Below, piece after piece: positions 49,999-58,320 of a stretch of DNA of 64,000 nucleotides. Position 1 is the stretch's first letter. The number at the start of each line of letters is the position of its first letter. The stretch lies in NCBI GenBank assembly GCA_020723805.1, contig DYID01000001.1:1-64000 (forward strand). Reading direction: 5' to 3'. The position numbers and the translations under genes are program-made. This stretch comes from Anaerolinea sp. (GTDB lineage: Bacteria; Chloroflexota; Anaerolineae; Anaerolineales; Villigracilaceae). Under the pieces are notes generated by a model, which saw only the letters and a list, made by a program, of their open reading frames with translations, was not told the DNA's origin and did no database searches.

Positions 49999-50688
49999 AT
50001 GCACAAACTCGAAAAGATCGCCGAACAAATCCGTCAGAGCCTCGAACAACGCAACTCCATTCGCGAGGAGGCGCTCAAGCAAGCGCGTCAGTTGACCCGC
50101 GCCTGCTCGCTTGCCATCCGCGCTGTGCACCGCAACGAATTCGATGTCATGGAAGGCTACCTGGCGGAAGCGCAAGCGCTCGCCGACAAACTGAGAAACG
50201 GTCTGCGGGATTACCCCGACCTGTACTACGCCGGCTACTCGCAGGACGCCCTCAAGGAATATGTCGAAGCCAACGTGACCTGCGCCTTGATTCAAAACCA
50301 GGCGCTTCAGACTCCCGAAGACCTGGGGGTGGAATACACCACCTACCTCAACGGGCTGGCGGAGGTCGTCGGTGAACTGCGCCGCCGCATTCTCGACATC
50401 CTTCGTTCGGGGTATTCACAAGAGGCAGAGCGCCTGCTCAATCACATGGACGACATCTACTCCGTCCTGGTCACCATGGATTACCCGGACGCCATTACCA
50501 ACGGACTGCGCCGGCAGACCGACAACGTGCGCGGCATCATCGAGAAGACCCGCGGCGACGTCACCTTCAGCCTGCGCGGCGAAGACCTGACCCAAGCCAT
50601 CAGCCGGCTGGACAGCCGTTTGAGGGGTGACCAGGTCAAGGTCGAGGAAAGAAGCGGGGTGACCTTCCACGTGAACGACACAGAGTAA
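49999..50688 (+). CDS. Translin-family protein
   Basis: 229 residues from ATG 49999; the longer frame overlaps DUF3467 and is rejected. All-helical, with IRQSLEQRNSIREEALKQAR, LTRACSLAIRAVHRNEFD and QDALKEYVEANVTCALI, the pattern of translin (COG2178). Eukaryotic translin binds single-stranded nucleic acid and, with TRAX, cuts RNA; bacterial/archaeal members are poorly known. It lies between DUF3467 and a membrane protein with 8-16 bp gaps, suggesting one operon. Confidence 0.8.
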   Translation: MHKLEKIAEQIRQSLEQRNSIREEALKQARQLTRACSLAIRAVHRNEFDVMEGYLAEAQALADKLRNGLRDYPDLYYAGYSQDALKEYVEANVTCALIQNQALQTPEDLGVEYTTYLNGLAEVVGELRRRILDILRSGYSQEAERLLNHMDDIYSVLVTMDYPDAITNGLRRQTDNVRGIIEKTRGDVTFSLRGEDLTQAISRLDSRLRGDQVKVEERSGVTFHVNDTE

Positions 50689-50696
50689 AAAAGAGC

Positions 50697-51317
50697 ATGG
50701 CGCGCGGCGGCCGCAAATATCCGCTCATCGTGTATCGCCACCTGCTCAACCGCTGGTGGACGCCGATGTTTGCCATTGGGCTGGTGATGCTTTTGCTCGC
50801 AGTGGGGGAATATGCCGACCCTGTGGGAAGGATTCTGGGGCGCTGGCAATTCCTTGGCGGCATTGGCGTTCTGGCAATCCTGACAGGTATCTTCTTTCTG
50901 GTCATCCGTCAAATTGCCTACGTTCAACCGTTTCGCGGTCATCTCAAGGTGGTCACGCCGTTCTTGCGCTTCAACATTTCTTACAAGCGGCTGCTCAAAA
51001 CAACCACCGCCGAAATGCGTCAACTCTTTCCGCCTCGGGGCATGTCGGGCTGGATGCGAGACATCTTCGAGCCGCTTGCCGCGCAAACCGCTCTTGTCCT
51101 CGAGTTGAAGTCGCATCCATTGCCGCCCTGGGTGCTGCGCATGTTTCTTTCGCGGTTTTTCTTCAAAGACAAAACCCCTCATCTGGTGCTTCTCGTGAAG
51201 GACTGGATGGGGCTGAGCACGGAAATTGACAGTTTTCGCACGGGGGACGGCACGCCGCAAAAACCCGATACGGGACGCCGGCGCGATTCATTGCTTTCGA
51301 GACTGCCCCAAAAATGA
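50697..51317 (+). CDS. Hypothetical two-helix membrane protein
   Basis: 206 residues. Basic start MARGGRKYPLIVYRHLLNRW, two membrane segments (about 22-45 and 53-75), then a soluble domain with HLKVVTPFLRFNISYKRLLK and a late PHLVLLVKDWMGLS, compatible with a PH-like fold. No known catalytic motif. The gene begins 8 bp after the translin stop and its own stop overlaps the next ATG by 4 bp (ATGA). Role unknown. Confidence 0.75.
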   Translation: MARGGRKYPLIVYRHLLNRWWTPMFAIGLVMLLLAVGEYADPVGRILGRWQFLGGIGVLAILTGIFFLVIRQIAYVQPFRGHLKVVTPFLRFNISYKRLLKTTTAEMRQLFPPRGMSGWMRDIFEPLAAQTALVLELKSHPLPPWVLRMFLSRFFFKDKTPHLVLLVKDWMGLSTEIDSFRTGDGTPQKPDTGRRRDSLLSRLPQK

Positions 51318-51730
51318 ACATTTATTTTGCCTGTTCCATCACCGGCGGGCGCGAGTTCGAGCCGGTTTACCAGACGATTGTCCATGCGTTGGAAGAGGCA
51401 GGGCATGAGGTGCCGACCGCTCATTTGGCTGAGTCAAGCGTCGGGGCGCTGGAGGCGGCGTTGAGTCCGCAGGAGGTGTATGCGCGCGATACGGCGTGGA
51501 TCCGCGCCTGCGATGTGCTGATTGCCGAGGTCAGCGTCCCATCGCATGGGGTGGGGTATGAAATTGGATTCGCTCTTGGGATGGGAAAGCCCGTACTCGC
51601 GATTCATCGGGAGGACCGCCGGCTCTCGAAGATGATCAGCGGAAACCCCGCCTCCTCCCTGACCGTGAAATCGTACCGCACGCCCGAGGAGGCGATTCGA
51701 ATCATCGAGCGTTTTCTTTCATCCGTGTGA
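51314..51730 (+). CDS. Nucleoside 2-deoxyribosyltransferase/DNPH1-like hydrolase
   Basis: 138 residues. YFACSITGGREFE, then AWIRACDVLIAEVSVPSHGVGYEIGFAL with the catalytic Glu region, and KPVLAIHRED. The SITGGR start resembles DNPH1 (2'-deoxynucleoside 5'-phosphate N-hydrolase) more than true deoxyribosyltransferases. Likely acts on abnormal or free deoxynucleotides. Translationally coupled to the membrane protein gene. A hairpin follows at 51884. Confidence 0.85.
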   Translation: MNIYFACSITGGREFEPVYQTIVHALEEAGHEVPTAHLAESSVGALEAALSPQEVYARDTAWIRACDVLIAEVSVPSHGVGYEIGFALGMGKPVLAIHREDRRLSKMISGNPASSLTVKSYRTPEEAIRIIERFLSSV

Positions 51731-51883
51731 TAAGCGCCGTCTCGAGGTGGGAATCCTGCCTAATGTCACCGGCGATTGGTTATTTTTTGCATGGCAAAAT
51801 CAATAACAGGTGGGGTATTATCGGAATGGAGACAACACAAAGACACCTCCAAATGCTCCTCATTGTCTCCTCCTTTGGCGAAA

Positions 51884-51914
51884 GCCGCCGCCGGGCAAAT
51901 CACCCGGCGGCGGC
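51884..51914. terminator. GC-rich hairpin between convergent genes
   Basis: GCCGCCGCCGGG and CCCGGCGGCGGC, perfect 12-bp stem with a 7-nt loop; T-tracts are weak on both sides. Confidence 0.65.
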
Positions 51915-51990
51915 ATTGCTTTTGAAAAGGAAGGCTGTGTTTCGTGATGGGCGTGCAGATGCTTGAAACATCCGCTGTGCGCCAATACTT

Positions 51991-53463
51991 TTACTTTCTT
52001 CCAACGGGAATAGTGGGGCTGTTGACCGGCAGGACGATGAAGAAAGTGCTTCCCTGTCCCACATTCGATTCGACCCAGATGCGCCCCTGGTGTGCGTCCA
52101 CGATGCTTTTGACGATTGCCAGTCCCAAACCTGTGCCTTCCTGGTCGTTGATGTTCCGCCCGCGGTAGAACTTGTCGAAGATGTGCGCCTGGTCCTGAAT
52201 GGGGATGCCGGGACCGTTATCAGAAACCTGAATGATGACTTGGTCACCTTCGGGACGGATGGAAATTTTGACCTCGCCTTCGCGGTTCGAATACTTGATG
52301 GCGTTTCCCACTACATTATCGAGAACCTGGCGCAGGCGCACGGGATTTGCCCGCAGGGGAGGCAGAGAGGAGGCGATCTCGGTCTGTACTTTGATTTGCT
52401 TGGCTTTGATTTGACCCTGGAGCATGTCGAGGGTGTAGCGCAGGAGCCCGTCCAGTTGGACCCATTCGCGGCGGGTGTCGAGACCGGCTTCGATGCTGCC
52501 AATGTCCAGCAGGTCGTTGATCAGGGCGGTGATGTGTTGGATGCTTTCCTGAATGCGTTTGAGGAAATCTTTCTGGTTTTCGTTGAGGGGACCTGCACGG
52601 GCAATCAGTTCGGTATAACCAATGACGGAGGTCAAAGGGGAGCGCAGGTCGTGGGAAACGGTATGCACCATTTCGTTGCGGACGCGGTCCACTTCCTTTA
52701 GGTAGGTAATGTCCTGCATGGTGATGACGTAACCGATTTCGGGGATGGCGGTGTATTGTGCGCTTGCCACTCTGCCGTCGGGAAAATTGACTTCGTGATA
52801 TTGCAAGGGATCGTCAGTATGGTTGCTGGTAATCAGGGCGTGCAAATCGGGATGCTGAATGACATCCAGCACGGGCTTGCCGATGACCGCCTGCTCATCC
52901 AAGCCGAAGGAAGCGCACATGGCTGGGTTGACCAACAGAATTACGTTGTCTTCATCCAGAATCATCACGTTGTCGTGAATACTGTTGATGACGGTTTCCA
53001 AGCGGGAGCGCTCCGCCTCCGAAATTTGTGCGCGTTTTTTGAGGGAGGATGTCGTCCGTTTGACTTCGCGGCGCAGCCAGTCGCCAACGCGGTGGGCATG
53101 TTTGAGCGCTCCTTCCACGATGCCCACGATGTCGTCGGTGTGCAGGGGTGGGGCAAGGAAACCGTTGATGCCCAGTTTGAAGACCCGCTTGGCAAACTCC
53201 GGCGTCGCTTTTTCGGTATAGACGAGGAAAGGCAGGGTGGGAAAACGTTCGAGCAGTTCGGCAATAAGTTCCAGCCCGTCATGCCCGTCGAAGTTTTCGC
53301 CCACCATCAAAAGAGCCGGGGTGGTTTCCTGCAGCAAGCGGCTCAATGCCTTTGTATCCGCCGCAATTGCCGTCTCATAATTGACGGCTTGCAGGGCGCG
53401 ATCCATCAGCTTCAAGGTGTGCGAACCATCGAGCGCCAGCAGGATAAGGTCTTTTTTGGGCAT
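51991..53463 (-). CDS. Sensor histidine kinase with N-terminal pseudo-receiver and PAS domain
   Basis: 490 residues, soluble. Residues about 1-125 look like a receiver but the phospho-Asp place (LLMVGENFDGHDG) has Gly, and the conserved Lys (GFLAPPL) is missing, so it is a pseudo-receiver. A PAS domain spans about 150-260 (SIHDNVMILDEDNVILLVN). HisKA has HTVSHDLRSPLTSVIGYTEL; HATPase has DNGPGIP and GTGLGLAIVKS. Probably phosphorylates a partner after sensing through PAS. The gene is 17 bp downstream of the receiver-GAF gene (same strand), so they likely form one system. Confidence 0.9.
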   Translation of the reverse strand: MPKKDLILLALDGSHTLKLMDRALQAVNYETAIAADTKALSRLLQETTPALLMVGENFDGHDGLELIAELLERFPTLPFLVYTEKATPEFAKRVFKLGINGFLAPPLHTDDIVGIVEGALKHAHRVGDWLRREVKRTTSSLKKRAQISEAERSRLETVINSIHDNVMILDEDNVILLVNPAMCASFGLDEQAVIGKPVLDVIQHPDLHALITSNHTDDPLQYHEVNFPDGRVASAQYTAIPEIGYVITMQDITYLKEVDRVRNEMVHTVSHDLRSPLTSVIGYTELIARAGPLNENQKDFLKRIQESIQHITALINDLLDIGSIEAGLDTRREWVQLDGLLRYTLDMLQGQIKAKQIKVQTEIASSLPPLRANPVRLRQVLDNVVGNAIKYSNREGEVKISIRPEGDQVIIQVSDNGPGIPIQDQAHIFDKFYRGRNINDQEGTGLGLAIVKSIVDAHQGRIWVESNVGQGSTFFIVLPVNSPTIPVGRK

Positions 53464-53480
53464 GGGTGTCTGCGAAAATT

Positions 53481-54653
53481 TTACTTGGTTTTCTGTGCCA
53501 TGGGTACAGCAGGCATGGTCTTTTCTGCGGCAGCAGATAACCTCTGCAGGGCGGCGCGTGCAGTTTGCAGCGCCTGCCGCTGATCGTTGGTCAGCACACC
53601 GGGCATCTCTGTCAGAAGCAAATCAACCGATTGGATTGCCGCGCGTACCTCCTCCATCACCACCTTGCGGGTATTTTCCAGGGTGAGGTATTGCCGCTTT
53701 TGGGCTTCCCTGGCAGCCTGCACCGCCTCATTCAATGCGCGGAACAGCCGGGCATTGACTAGCGAAATCGAGGCATAATCGGCAACTGCCTCCAGCAGGG
53801 TCTGTTCGGAAGGAGTAAATGGCTTTGCTTCCTTCCGCACGACGACCAACATGCCGATCACCTCCAACTGCACCTTGATCGGCACCACACAGACCGATTT
53901 TCCCAAACTGGCAATCCGAAACTTGGAAAGCGGGTCGCCTTCCATTGCCAGCGTCTCGCCGGAAAGCGCCACCAGCGCGCTGATGCCGTCGTCCAGCGGC
54001 ATGTTCATGTACTTTGCCCATGCCTGCGGCAGACCACGCTGGGCGGAAAGAAGGAACGTCTTGCTATCCCGCTCACGGATGAGGAGCCAGGCAATGTCGG
54101 CGCCGGTGACTTGCGCCGCGCCATCCACAATTTTCTGAAACAAAATGCGCTGGTCGGTGATGGAAATGACCGCCTTGCCCAGCCCGATGATGGCAGTCAA
54201 CTCGCGCACCTTGCGCTGTAACTGCTCGTTCATCTCGGCAACCTGCCGGTCGAGCCGCTGGTTTTCGCGCTCACTGCGCACGCGGGCAAGCACGCGCTCT
54301 ACTGCCGAGAGCACTTCGGCATCGCGGGCGGGCCACAGGATGTAATCCGCCGCACCCAGGCGGAACGCCTGAATGATGTCCTGCTCCTGACCCTTGTTGG
54401 CAATCACCAGCAGGGGCGTATCCACGCCTTGCGAAGCCAGCGCCACCAGCAGGTCTTTGGTGCTCAAGCCGGGCAGGTTAAGGTCGGCAATGATCAAATC
54501 GGGGGGAGAGTGGAGCGCCTTTTTGATGGCGGAGGACGCATCGGCGACGACATCCACCTGATAGCCCACAAATTGGAGAGTCTGACGGGCAATCAGGTCG
54601 CTGATTTTTGGGTCGTCTTCGACGAGCAGGATGCGATCCCCGGTACTTGGCAT
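53481..54653 (-). CDS. Receiver-GAF response regulator
   Basis: 390 residues from ATG 54653. Receiver (ILLVEDDPKISD, phospho-Asp in LIIADLNLPG) with the usual Lys replaced by Trp in ADYILWP. A coiled coil (about 130-165) leads to a GAF domain (about 170-315; LFQKIVDGAAQVTGADIAWL) and an all-helical tail ending KTMPAVPMAQKTK. No output enzyme or DNA-binding domain: probably a sensory or scaffold component. Same strand as and 17 bp before the pseudo-receiver kinase gene. Confidence 0.85.
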   Translation of the reverse strand: MPSTGDRILLVEDDPKISDLIARQTLQFVGYQVDVVADASSAIKKALHSPPDLIIADLNLPGLSTKDLLVALASQGVDTPLLVIANKGQEQDIIQAFRLGAADYILWPARDAEVLSAVERVLARVRSERENQRLDRQVAEMNEQLQRKVRELTAIIGLGKAVISITDQRILFQKIVDGAAQVTGADIAWLLIRERDSKTFLLSAQRGLPQAWAKYMNMPLDDGISALVALSGETLAMEGDPLSKFRIASLGKSVCVVPIKVQLEVIGMLVVVRKEAKPFTPSEQTLLEAVADYASISLVNARLFRALNEAVQAAREAQKRQYLTLENTRKVVMEEVRAAIQSVDLLLTEMPGVLTNDQRQALQTARAALQRLSAAAEKTMPAVPMAQKTK

Positions 54654-54746
54654 GATGTCTCTCAATCTGAATGTGCGTTGACCATTGTAACACCCTTGCT
54701 TCAAATCGTGAGCGGGCGGGCGTTGCAACAGTCTTTCAAAAGAAAC

Positions 54747-55805
54747 TTACAGGGAAAAGAGCGGACGCGCCAGACCGGTCTGGATGCCGCGGTGATTGTA
54801 GATGGGCTTTACGGGTCCAAACCGACCGAGCGCCTGTTCCTGCTTCGAGGACAGGGCGCCCAACTGACGCAGAATCTCCAGCGTCACCGCCGGGCGGACG
54901 CGGGTGCTCCATTCGTATCGGTCGTTCATCCGCGCGGCGTCGCCATCCGAAACCTTGAAGGCGATGCCCACGCCGGGCGTGTCCTTGCCCAGTGCGCCGG
55001 GCATGAGACCGATAATCTGATAGCCCTCCGCGCCGCGCTTGCAGACAATGCGCCCCTCGCCCGCCCGCATCAACTCGCAATCGAATTCGCCGTCGGCGCT
55101 GACCATTTCGGGATGGGAGGTCATGGCGGAGGTGATTTTGCGGCAGGCTTCGGCGCGGGGGGCAGGCAGGGCGTGCGGGTCGCACAGACGCGCCATGCCC
55201 AGGGCGGCGTTGTAGAGCGGCATGGCAAAGTTCGGTGCGGAACAGCCGTCAATGCCGAGTTGAATGTTTTCGGACGGAATCAGGCACAGGTCCGAGAGCG
55301 AAGCGAGGATGTCTTGTTGAATCGGGTGGCGGATGTCGAGGTAGGTGTCGAGGGGCAGTCCGCGCATTTTGGCGTGGGCAAGCATGGCGGTATGTTTGCC
55401 GGAACAGTTATTGTAGAGGGGCGTGGGTGACTTGTCCTGGAGAATGAGCGCTTTGAAGGCATCCACATCGCCGGGCAGGTGCGCGCCGCATTGCAGATGA
55501 CTTTCGTCAATGCCGATTTTGGTTTGCATTTCCCGCACGGTTTGCAGGTGCCTGGCGCTTCCTTCATGTGAAGCGCAGGCAATGGCGAGCTCGCGCAGGG
55601 TGAGGTGGAAGTGTTCCACGCCGCCGCGTTCGACAAACGGAAGCGCCTGAAAGGGTTTGGCGCTGGAGCGTAAAAAGGCGACGTGGTAGGGGTCGCCGAG
55701 AGAGGCAAGCAGTTTGCCGTTGGAATCTACGACGGCGATACAGCCATAGTGGATAGATTCGGTGATGCCGCCGCGAGTGGTTTCGAAGAGAGGTTGTACG
55801 TTCAT
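54747..55805 (-). CDS. L-asparaginase II family protein
   Basis: 352 residues from ATG 55805. Rhizobial/plant-type asparaginase family (PF06089-like): FLRSSAKPFQALPFVE, ACASHEGSARHLQTV, NCSGKHTAMLAHAK, GIDGCSAPNFAMPL, and a C-terminal RPLFSL. Hydrolyses asparagine to aspartate, or related amides. This family is serine/lysine based and differs from bacterial type I/II enzymes. Start overlaps the last base of the MBL gene stop (TAATG), so coupled. Confidence 0.87.
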   Translation of the reverse strand: MNVQPLFETTRGGITESIHYGCIAVVDSNGKLLASLGDPYHVAFLRSSAKPFQALPFVERGGVEHFHLTLRELAIACASHEGSARHLQTVREMQTKIGIDESHLQCGAHLPGDVDAFKALILQDKSPTPLYNNCSGKHTAMLAHAKMRGLPLDTYLDIRHPIQQDILASLSDLCLIPSENIQLGIDGCSAPNFAMPLYNAALGMARLCDPHALPAPRAEACRKITSAMTSHPEMVSADGEFDCELMRAGEGRIVCKRGAEGYQIIGLMPGALGKDTPGVGIAFKVSDGDAARMNDRYEWSTRVRPAVTLEILRQLGALSSKQEQALGRFGPVKPIYNHRGIQTGLARPLFSL

Positions 55806-56668
55806 TATTCGTCTATGGCGCTGAATGCGGCGGAGGGGTAATGACGCGCAAAGTAATTGCGCAGACCGAAGCGCAGGCGGTGCAGGTATTGTCTTTGCTT
55901 TGCGGCAGGAGCCTTGAATTCCTTCAGCAGGGAGTCGGCGAGTTTGTCCGTCAGTGCGGGAGTGACGGAACGCTTTTCGCTCAGTTTTTCGATCTTGGTC
56001 TGTATCTGTTTGAGCAGGTCGGCTTGTGCGCGGACGGCTTGCATGTTCACCACGCCGCCGCGCCCGCTGACGATGGTGTAGCCCTTGAATTCGGGGCTTT
56101 GCAGGTGGTCGAGCGTTTCGAGCCAAGCAGGCAGGTCGGCGTGGGCGAGGAAGGGCGGCTGTCCCTTGAGGACGGCGTCGCCGACGAAGACGATTTTTTC
56201 TGCCGGCAGGATGACCCAGATGGCGCCGCTGGTGGGACCGGGGTGACTCTCGAGGAGAACCGGCGTGTCGCTCCAGTGCAGCGCCATGCGGCTCACGAAG
56301 GAAATTTCCGGCGGCGCCCAGCGCACGCTGCCCAGACCGGGGATGGATTCCCAGTTGGCGCCGGTCTCGTCGCCCTGTGCTTTGAAGGTGTTGGGGCGGT
56401 TCTGGAAGGCGCGGGCGGTCATTTCGTGGGCGATGACCGTGCAGTCCATCATGCGGACGCCCAGCGTGCGGTCAGGGTGGGAGTCGAGGTTGATGAGGAC
56501 GCGTTCGTGACCGTTGCCCATGCCCATCAATGCCGCGCGCCAGGCGCGTCCGTCTTCGGGGGCGGGGGGCGCGTCAATCTGGATCAATCCGCGCGTTTGG
56601 ACGATGACGCCCAACGTTACGCCGGGGAAGCGGTCTTCGATATAGACGTTTTTTGCAATGGAATCCAT
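55805..56668 (-). CDS. MBL-fold protein with altered metal motif
   Basis: 287 residues from ATG 56668. VTLGVIVQTRGLIQIDAPPAPEDG is the typical MBL start; the metal motif reads NLDSHPDRTLG instead of HxHxDH, so two His are changed. Later LLESHPGPTSGAIWV and VGDAVLKGQPPF keep the second-half positions. The C-terminus is a basic helical region (RLRFGLRNYFARHY). May be a metallo-hydrolase with altered metal use. One-base overlap with asparaginase. Confidence 0.78.
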   Translation of the reverse strand: MDSIAKNVYIEDRFPGVTLGVIVQTRGLIQIDAPPAPEDGRAWRAALMGMGNGHERVLINLDSHPDRTLGVRMMDCTVIAHEMTARAFQNRPNTFKAQGDETGANWESIPGLGSVRWAPPEISFVSRMALHWSDTPVLLESHPGPTSGAIWVILPAEKIVFVGDAVLKGQPPFLAHADLPAWLETLDHLQSPEFKGYTIVSGRGGVVNMQAVRAQADLLKQIQTKIEKLSEKRSVTPALTDKLADSLLKEFKAPAAKQRQYLHRLRFGLRNYFARHYPSAAFSAIDE

Positions 56669-56714
56669 TGAATGTACTCTCCTGAAGTGCGCTGGCAATA
56701 TCTTATCACGTCAC

Positions 56715-56807
56715 CTTACACGGTGGCGCGAGATTTATCTCGTGTTTCTTGGCGACACGAGCCCCCGTTCGGGGACAATGTGTTGCGCTACGAGAAAACT
56801 GCGTAAG
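56715..56807 (+). repeat. Dispersed palindromic repeat family A, copy 5
   Basis: CTTACACGGTGGCGCGAGAT start, CTACGAGAAAACTGCGTAAG end; nested CCCCGTTCGGGGACAATG hairpin. Confidence 0.8.
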
Positions 56808-56880
56808 GCGAGTTATCACCTTTCGGCAGGGGGAATTATAACGCCCATGCGGGATGCACATGGGCGTTATCAATTCAGAG

Positions 56881-56997
56881 AGTGTCTAAAAGAATGGGCT
56901 AAAGATTTTTCTGCCACAGAGCTCACAGAGATCTCTGAGAAAAATCTCAAAATCTCTGTGCTCTCTGTGGCTAAGCCCACGACATTGGGCACTCCCT
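56881..56997 (+). repeat. Dispersed palindromic repeat family B, copy 2
   Basis: GTGTCTAAAAGAATGGGCTA, GCCACAGAG-CTCACAGAGATCTCTGAG and CTCTGTGGCTAAGCCC, then ACATTGGGCACTCCC. Pairs with copy 1 at 44302. Confidence 0.8.
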
Positions 56998-57131
56998 CAA
57001 TTCACGTCAATGAGCGGGGCGGAAGCCGCTTGCTCAGTTTATGGAAGTCTTTCGGATTCGTGAAATCTGCGGCTAAAGAATTGGGCTTGTCCTTTTGAAA
57101 AGACAAGGCAACAACATGAGTTGATGCTCGC

Positions 57132-57206
57132 CTTACGCGATGGCGTGAGATTTATCTCGCGTTTTCAGGCGACATCAATGTCGCGCTACGAGAAAACTAT
57201 GTAAGG
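57132..57206 (+). repeat. Dispersed palindromic repeat family A, copy 6 (shortest)
   Basis: CTTACGCGATGGCGTGAGAT, TTATCTCGCGTTTTCAGGCG, then ACATCAATGTCGCG, end CTACGAGAAAACTATGTAAG. No nested inserts, so closest to the basic unit. Confidence 0.8.
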
Positions 57207-57210
57207 TGAG

Positions 57211-58239
57211 TTAATGGTGAAATCGGGAAACCAGATTTTTCCACCACTCATCTTTTTCGCCCGGCACGAAGGGGGTGTAGAGCGTCAGCCGGTCGGCAAT
57301 GCCGTCGTAGCGCTGTTTCAATTCGTCCGCCAGTTTGTCTTCCTCGGTCACCAGACAAAACTCGCCCAGCATCTCGTCGGTGATGAGCATGGGCATTTCC
57401 GCCCATTCGCCCTTCGCCGCGTGTGCGGACAATGTCTCTGCAATGCCGCCCCAGCCGTGCAAGTCCATGACCGGGCGGTAGGATGGGGTGGATGCGTAGA
57501 ACGCCACCTGCGCCCGCGCGAAGTTCATCTCTTCGGGCGTGGTGGCGATGAACGCGGTCACTGAAATGCTGATATCTTTCCTCTTTCTACTTTCTTTTTC
57601 TGCTCCTTCTTCAAGCGCAGGAAGGATCACCTCTTTCAAATAACGCGGGCTGTGGAAAGGATGGACATGAAATCCATCGCACAACTCGCCTGCCAGTCTG
57701 GCGAGTCCGGTATTGACGCCGGCGATGTAGATGGGAATTGACCTCACCCCCAGCCCCTCTCCTTTAGGAGAGGGGGGCAGGGGTGGAGGTTGAAAAAACG
57801 GCGACATCAGCGTAATCTTGTAATACTCGCCGCGATAATTCAATTTCGTGCCGTTTTGCCAGCAATCCCAAAAGGCGCGGATGACCTCGATTTGCTCGCG
57901 CAGTTTCTTGACCGGCGACTCGGGCCACGGCTGACCGAACCTGCGCTCGATGTGTGCCTTGACCTGTGTGCCAAGACCCAGAATGAATCGTCCGCCGGAT
58001 TGGGCGGCAAGGTCCCAGGCGGTGTAGGCTAGGTTGGCGGGGGAACGCGCAAAGGAAACCGCAATCGCCGTCCCGAAATTGAGATGCGATGTATGTTCGG
58101 CAATCAAGGCGCAGGGCAGGAAGGGGTCATGTTGAGTCTCCTGTGTCCACAGCGCGTCGAATCCGATTTCTTCCGCGGCTTTGGCAATCGCGGGAACGTC
58201 TTTCAAACCGACAATGGGAAGTGCAGCATCGAGTTTCAT
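57211..58239 (-). CDS. LLM-class flavin-dependent oxidoreductase
   Basis: 342 residues. TIM-barrel luciferase-like motifs: ALWTQETQHDPFLP, GTAIAVSFARSPANLAYTAWDLA, GRFILGLGTQVKAHIERRFG, and FHVHPFHSPRYLKEVILPALEEG. Probably an F420-dependent reductase or flavin monooxygenase (TIGR03617-like). A repeat-derived loop (PPPLPPSPKGEGLGVRSIPI, near residues 149-167) is inserted. Shine-Dalgarno AGGTGA precedes ATG 58239. Confidence 0.85.
   Translation of the reverse strand: MKLDAALPIVGLKDVPAIAKAAEEIGFDALWTQETQHDPFLPCALIAEHTSHLNFGTAIAVSFARSPANLAYTAWDLAAQSGGRFILGLGTQVKAHIERRFGQPWPESPVKKLREQIEVIRAFWDCWQNGTKLNYRGEYYKITLMSPFFQPPPLPPSPKGEGLGVRSIPIYIAGVNTGLARLAGELCDGFHVHPFHSPRYLKEVILPALEEGAEKESRKRKDISISVTAFIATTPEEMNFARAQVAFYASTPSYRPVMDLHGWGGIAETLSAHAAKGEWAEMPMLITDEMLGEFCLVTEEDKLADELKQRYDGIADRLTLYTPFVPGEKDEWWKNLVSRFHH
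57742..57788 (-). repeat. In-frame palindromic repeat inside the LLM gene
   Basis: CCTCACCCCCAGCCCCTCTC, CTTTAGGAGAGGGG and GCAGGGGTGGAG: inverted CTCTCCT/AGGAGAG core. Same family as the insert at 25296. Confidence 0.75.
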
Positions 58240-58244
58240 TTTTC

Positions 58245-58320
58245 ACCTGGTGGTCGAGTAGGCGGCGGGTCTCGATACGTGCTTCGCACACTCGACCATC
58301 GCCGCCGTATCGAGGCCACA
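58245..58320. repeat. Intergenic inverted repeat
   Basis: GGTGGTCGAGTAGGCGGCGG at the left, TCTCGATACGTG and CACTCGACCATCGCCGCC further right; imperfect palindrome between the M42 and LLM genes. Confidence 0.55.

Larger units (their letters stand above)
56669..57210. other. Repeat-dense gap
   Basis: Over 540 bp without a supported gene. Holds repeat A copies 5 and 6 and repeat B copy 2, with about 70 and 135 bp of other sequence between them. A plus-strand frame (56658-57098) merely runs through these repeats. Confidence 0.8.

Noticed and set aside
56658-57098. 146-codon plus-strand frame
   Set aside because: Passes through repeat A copy 5 and repeat B copy 2; no coding signal.
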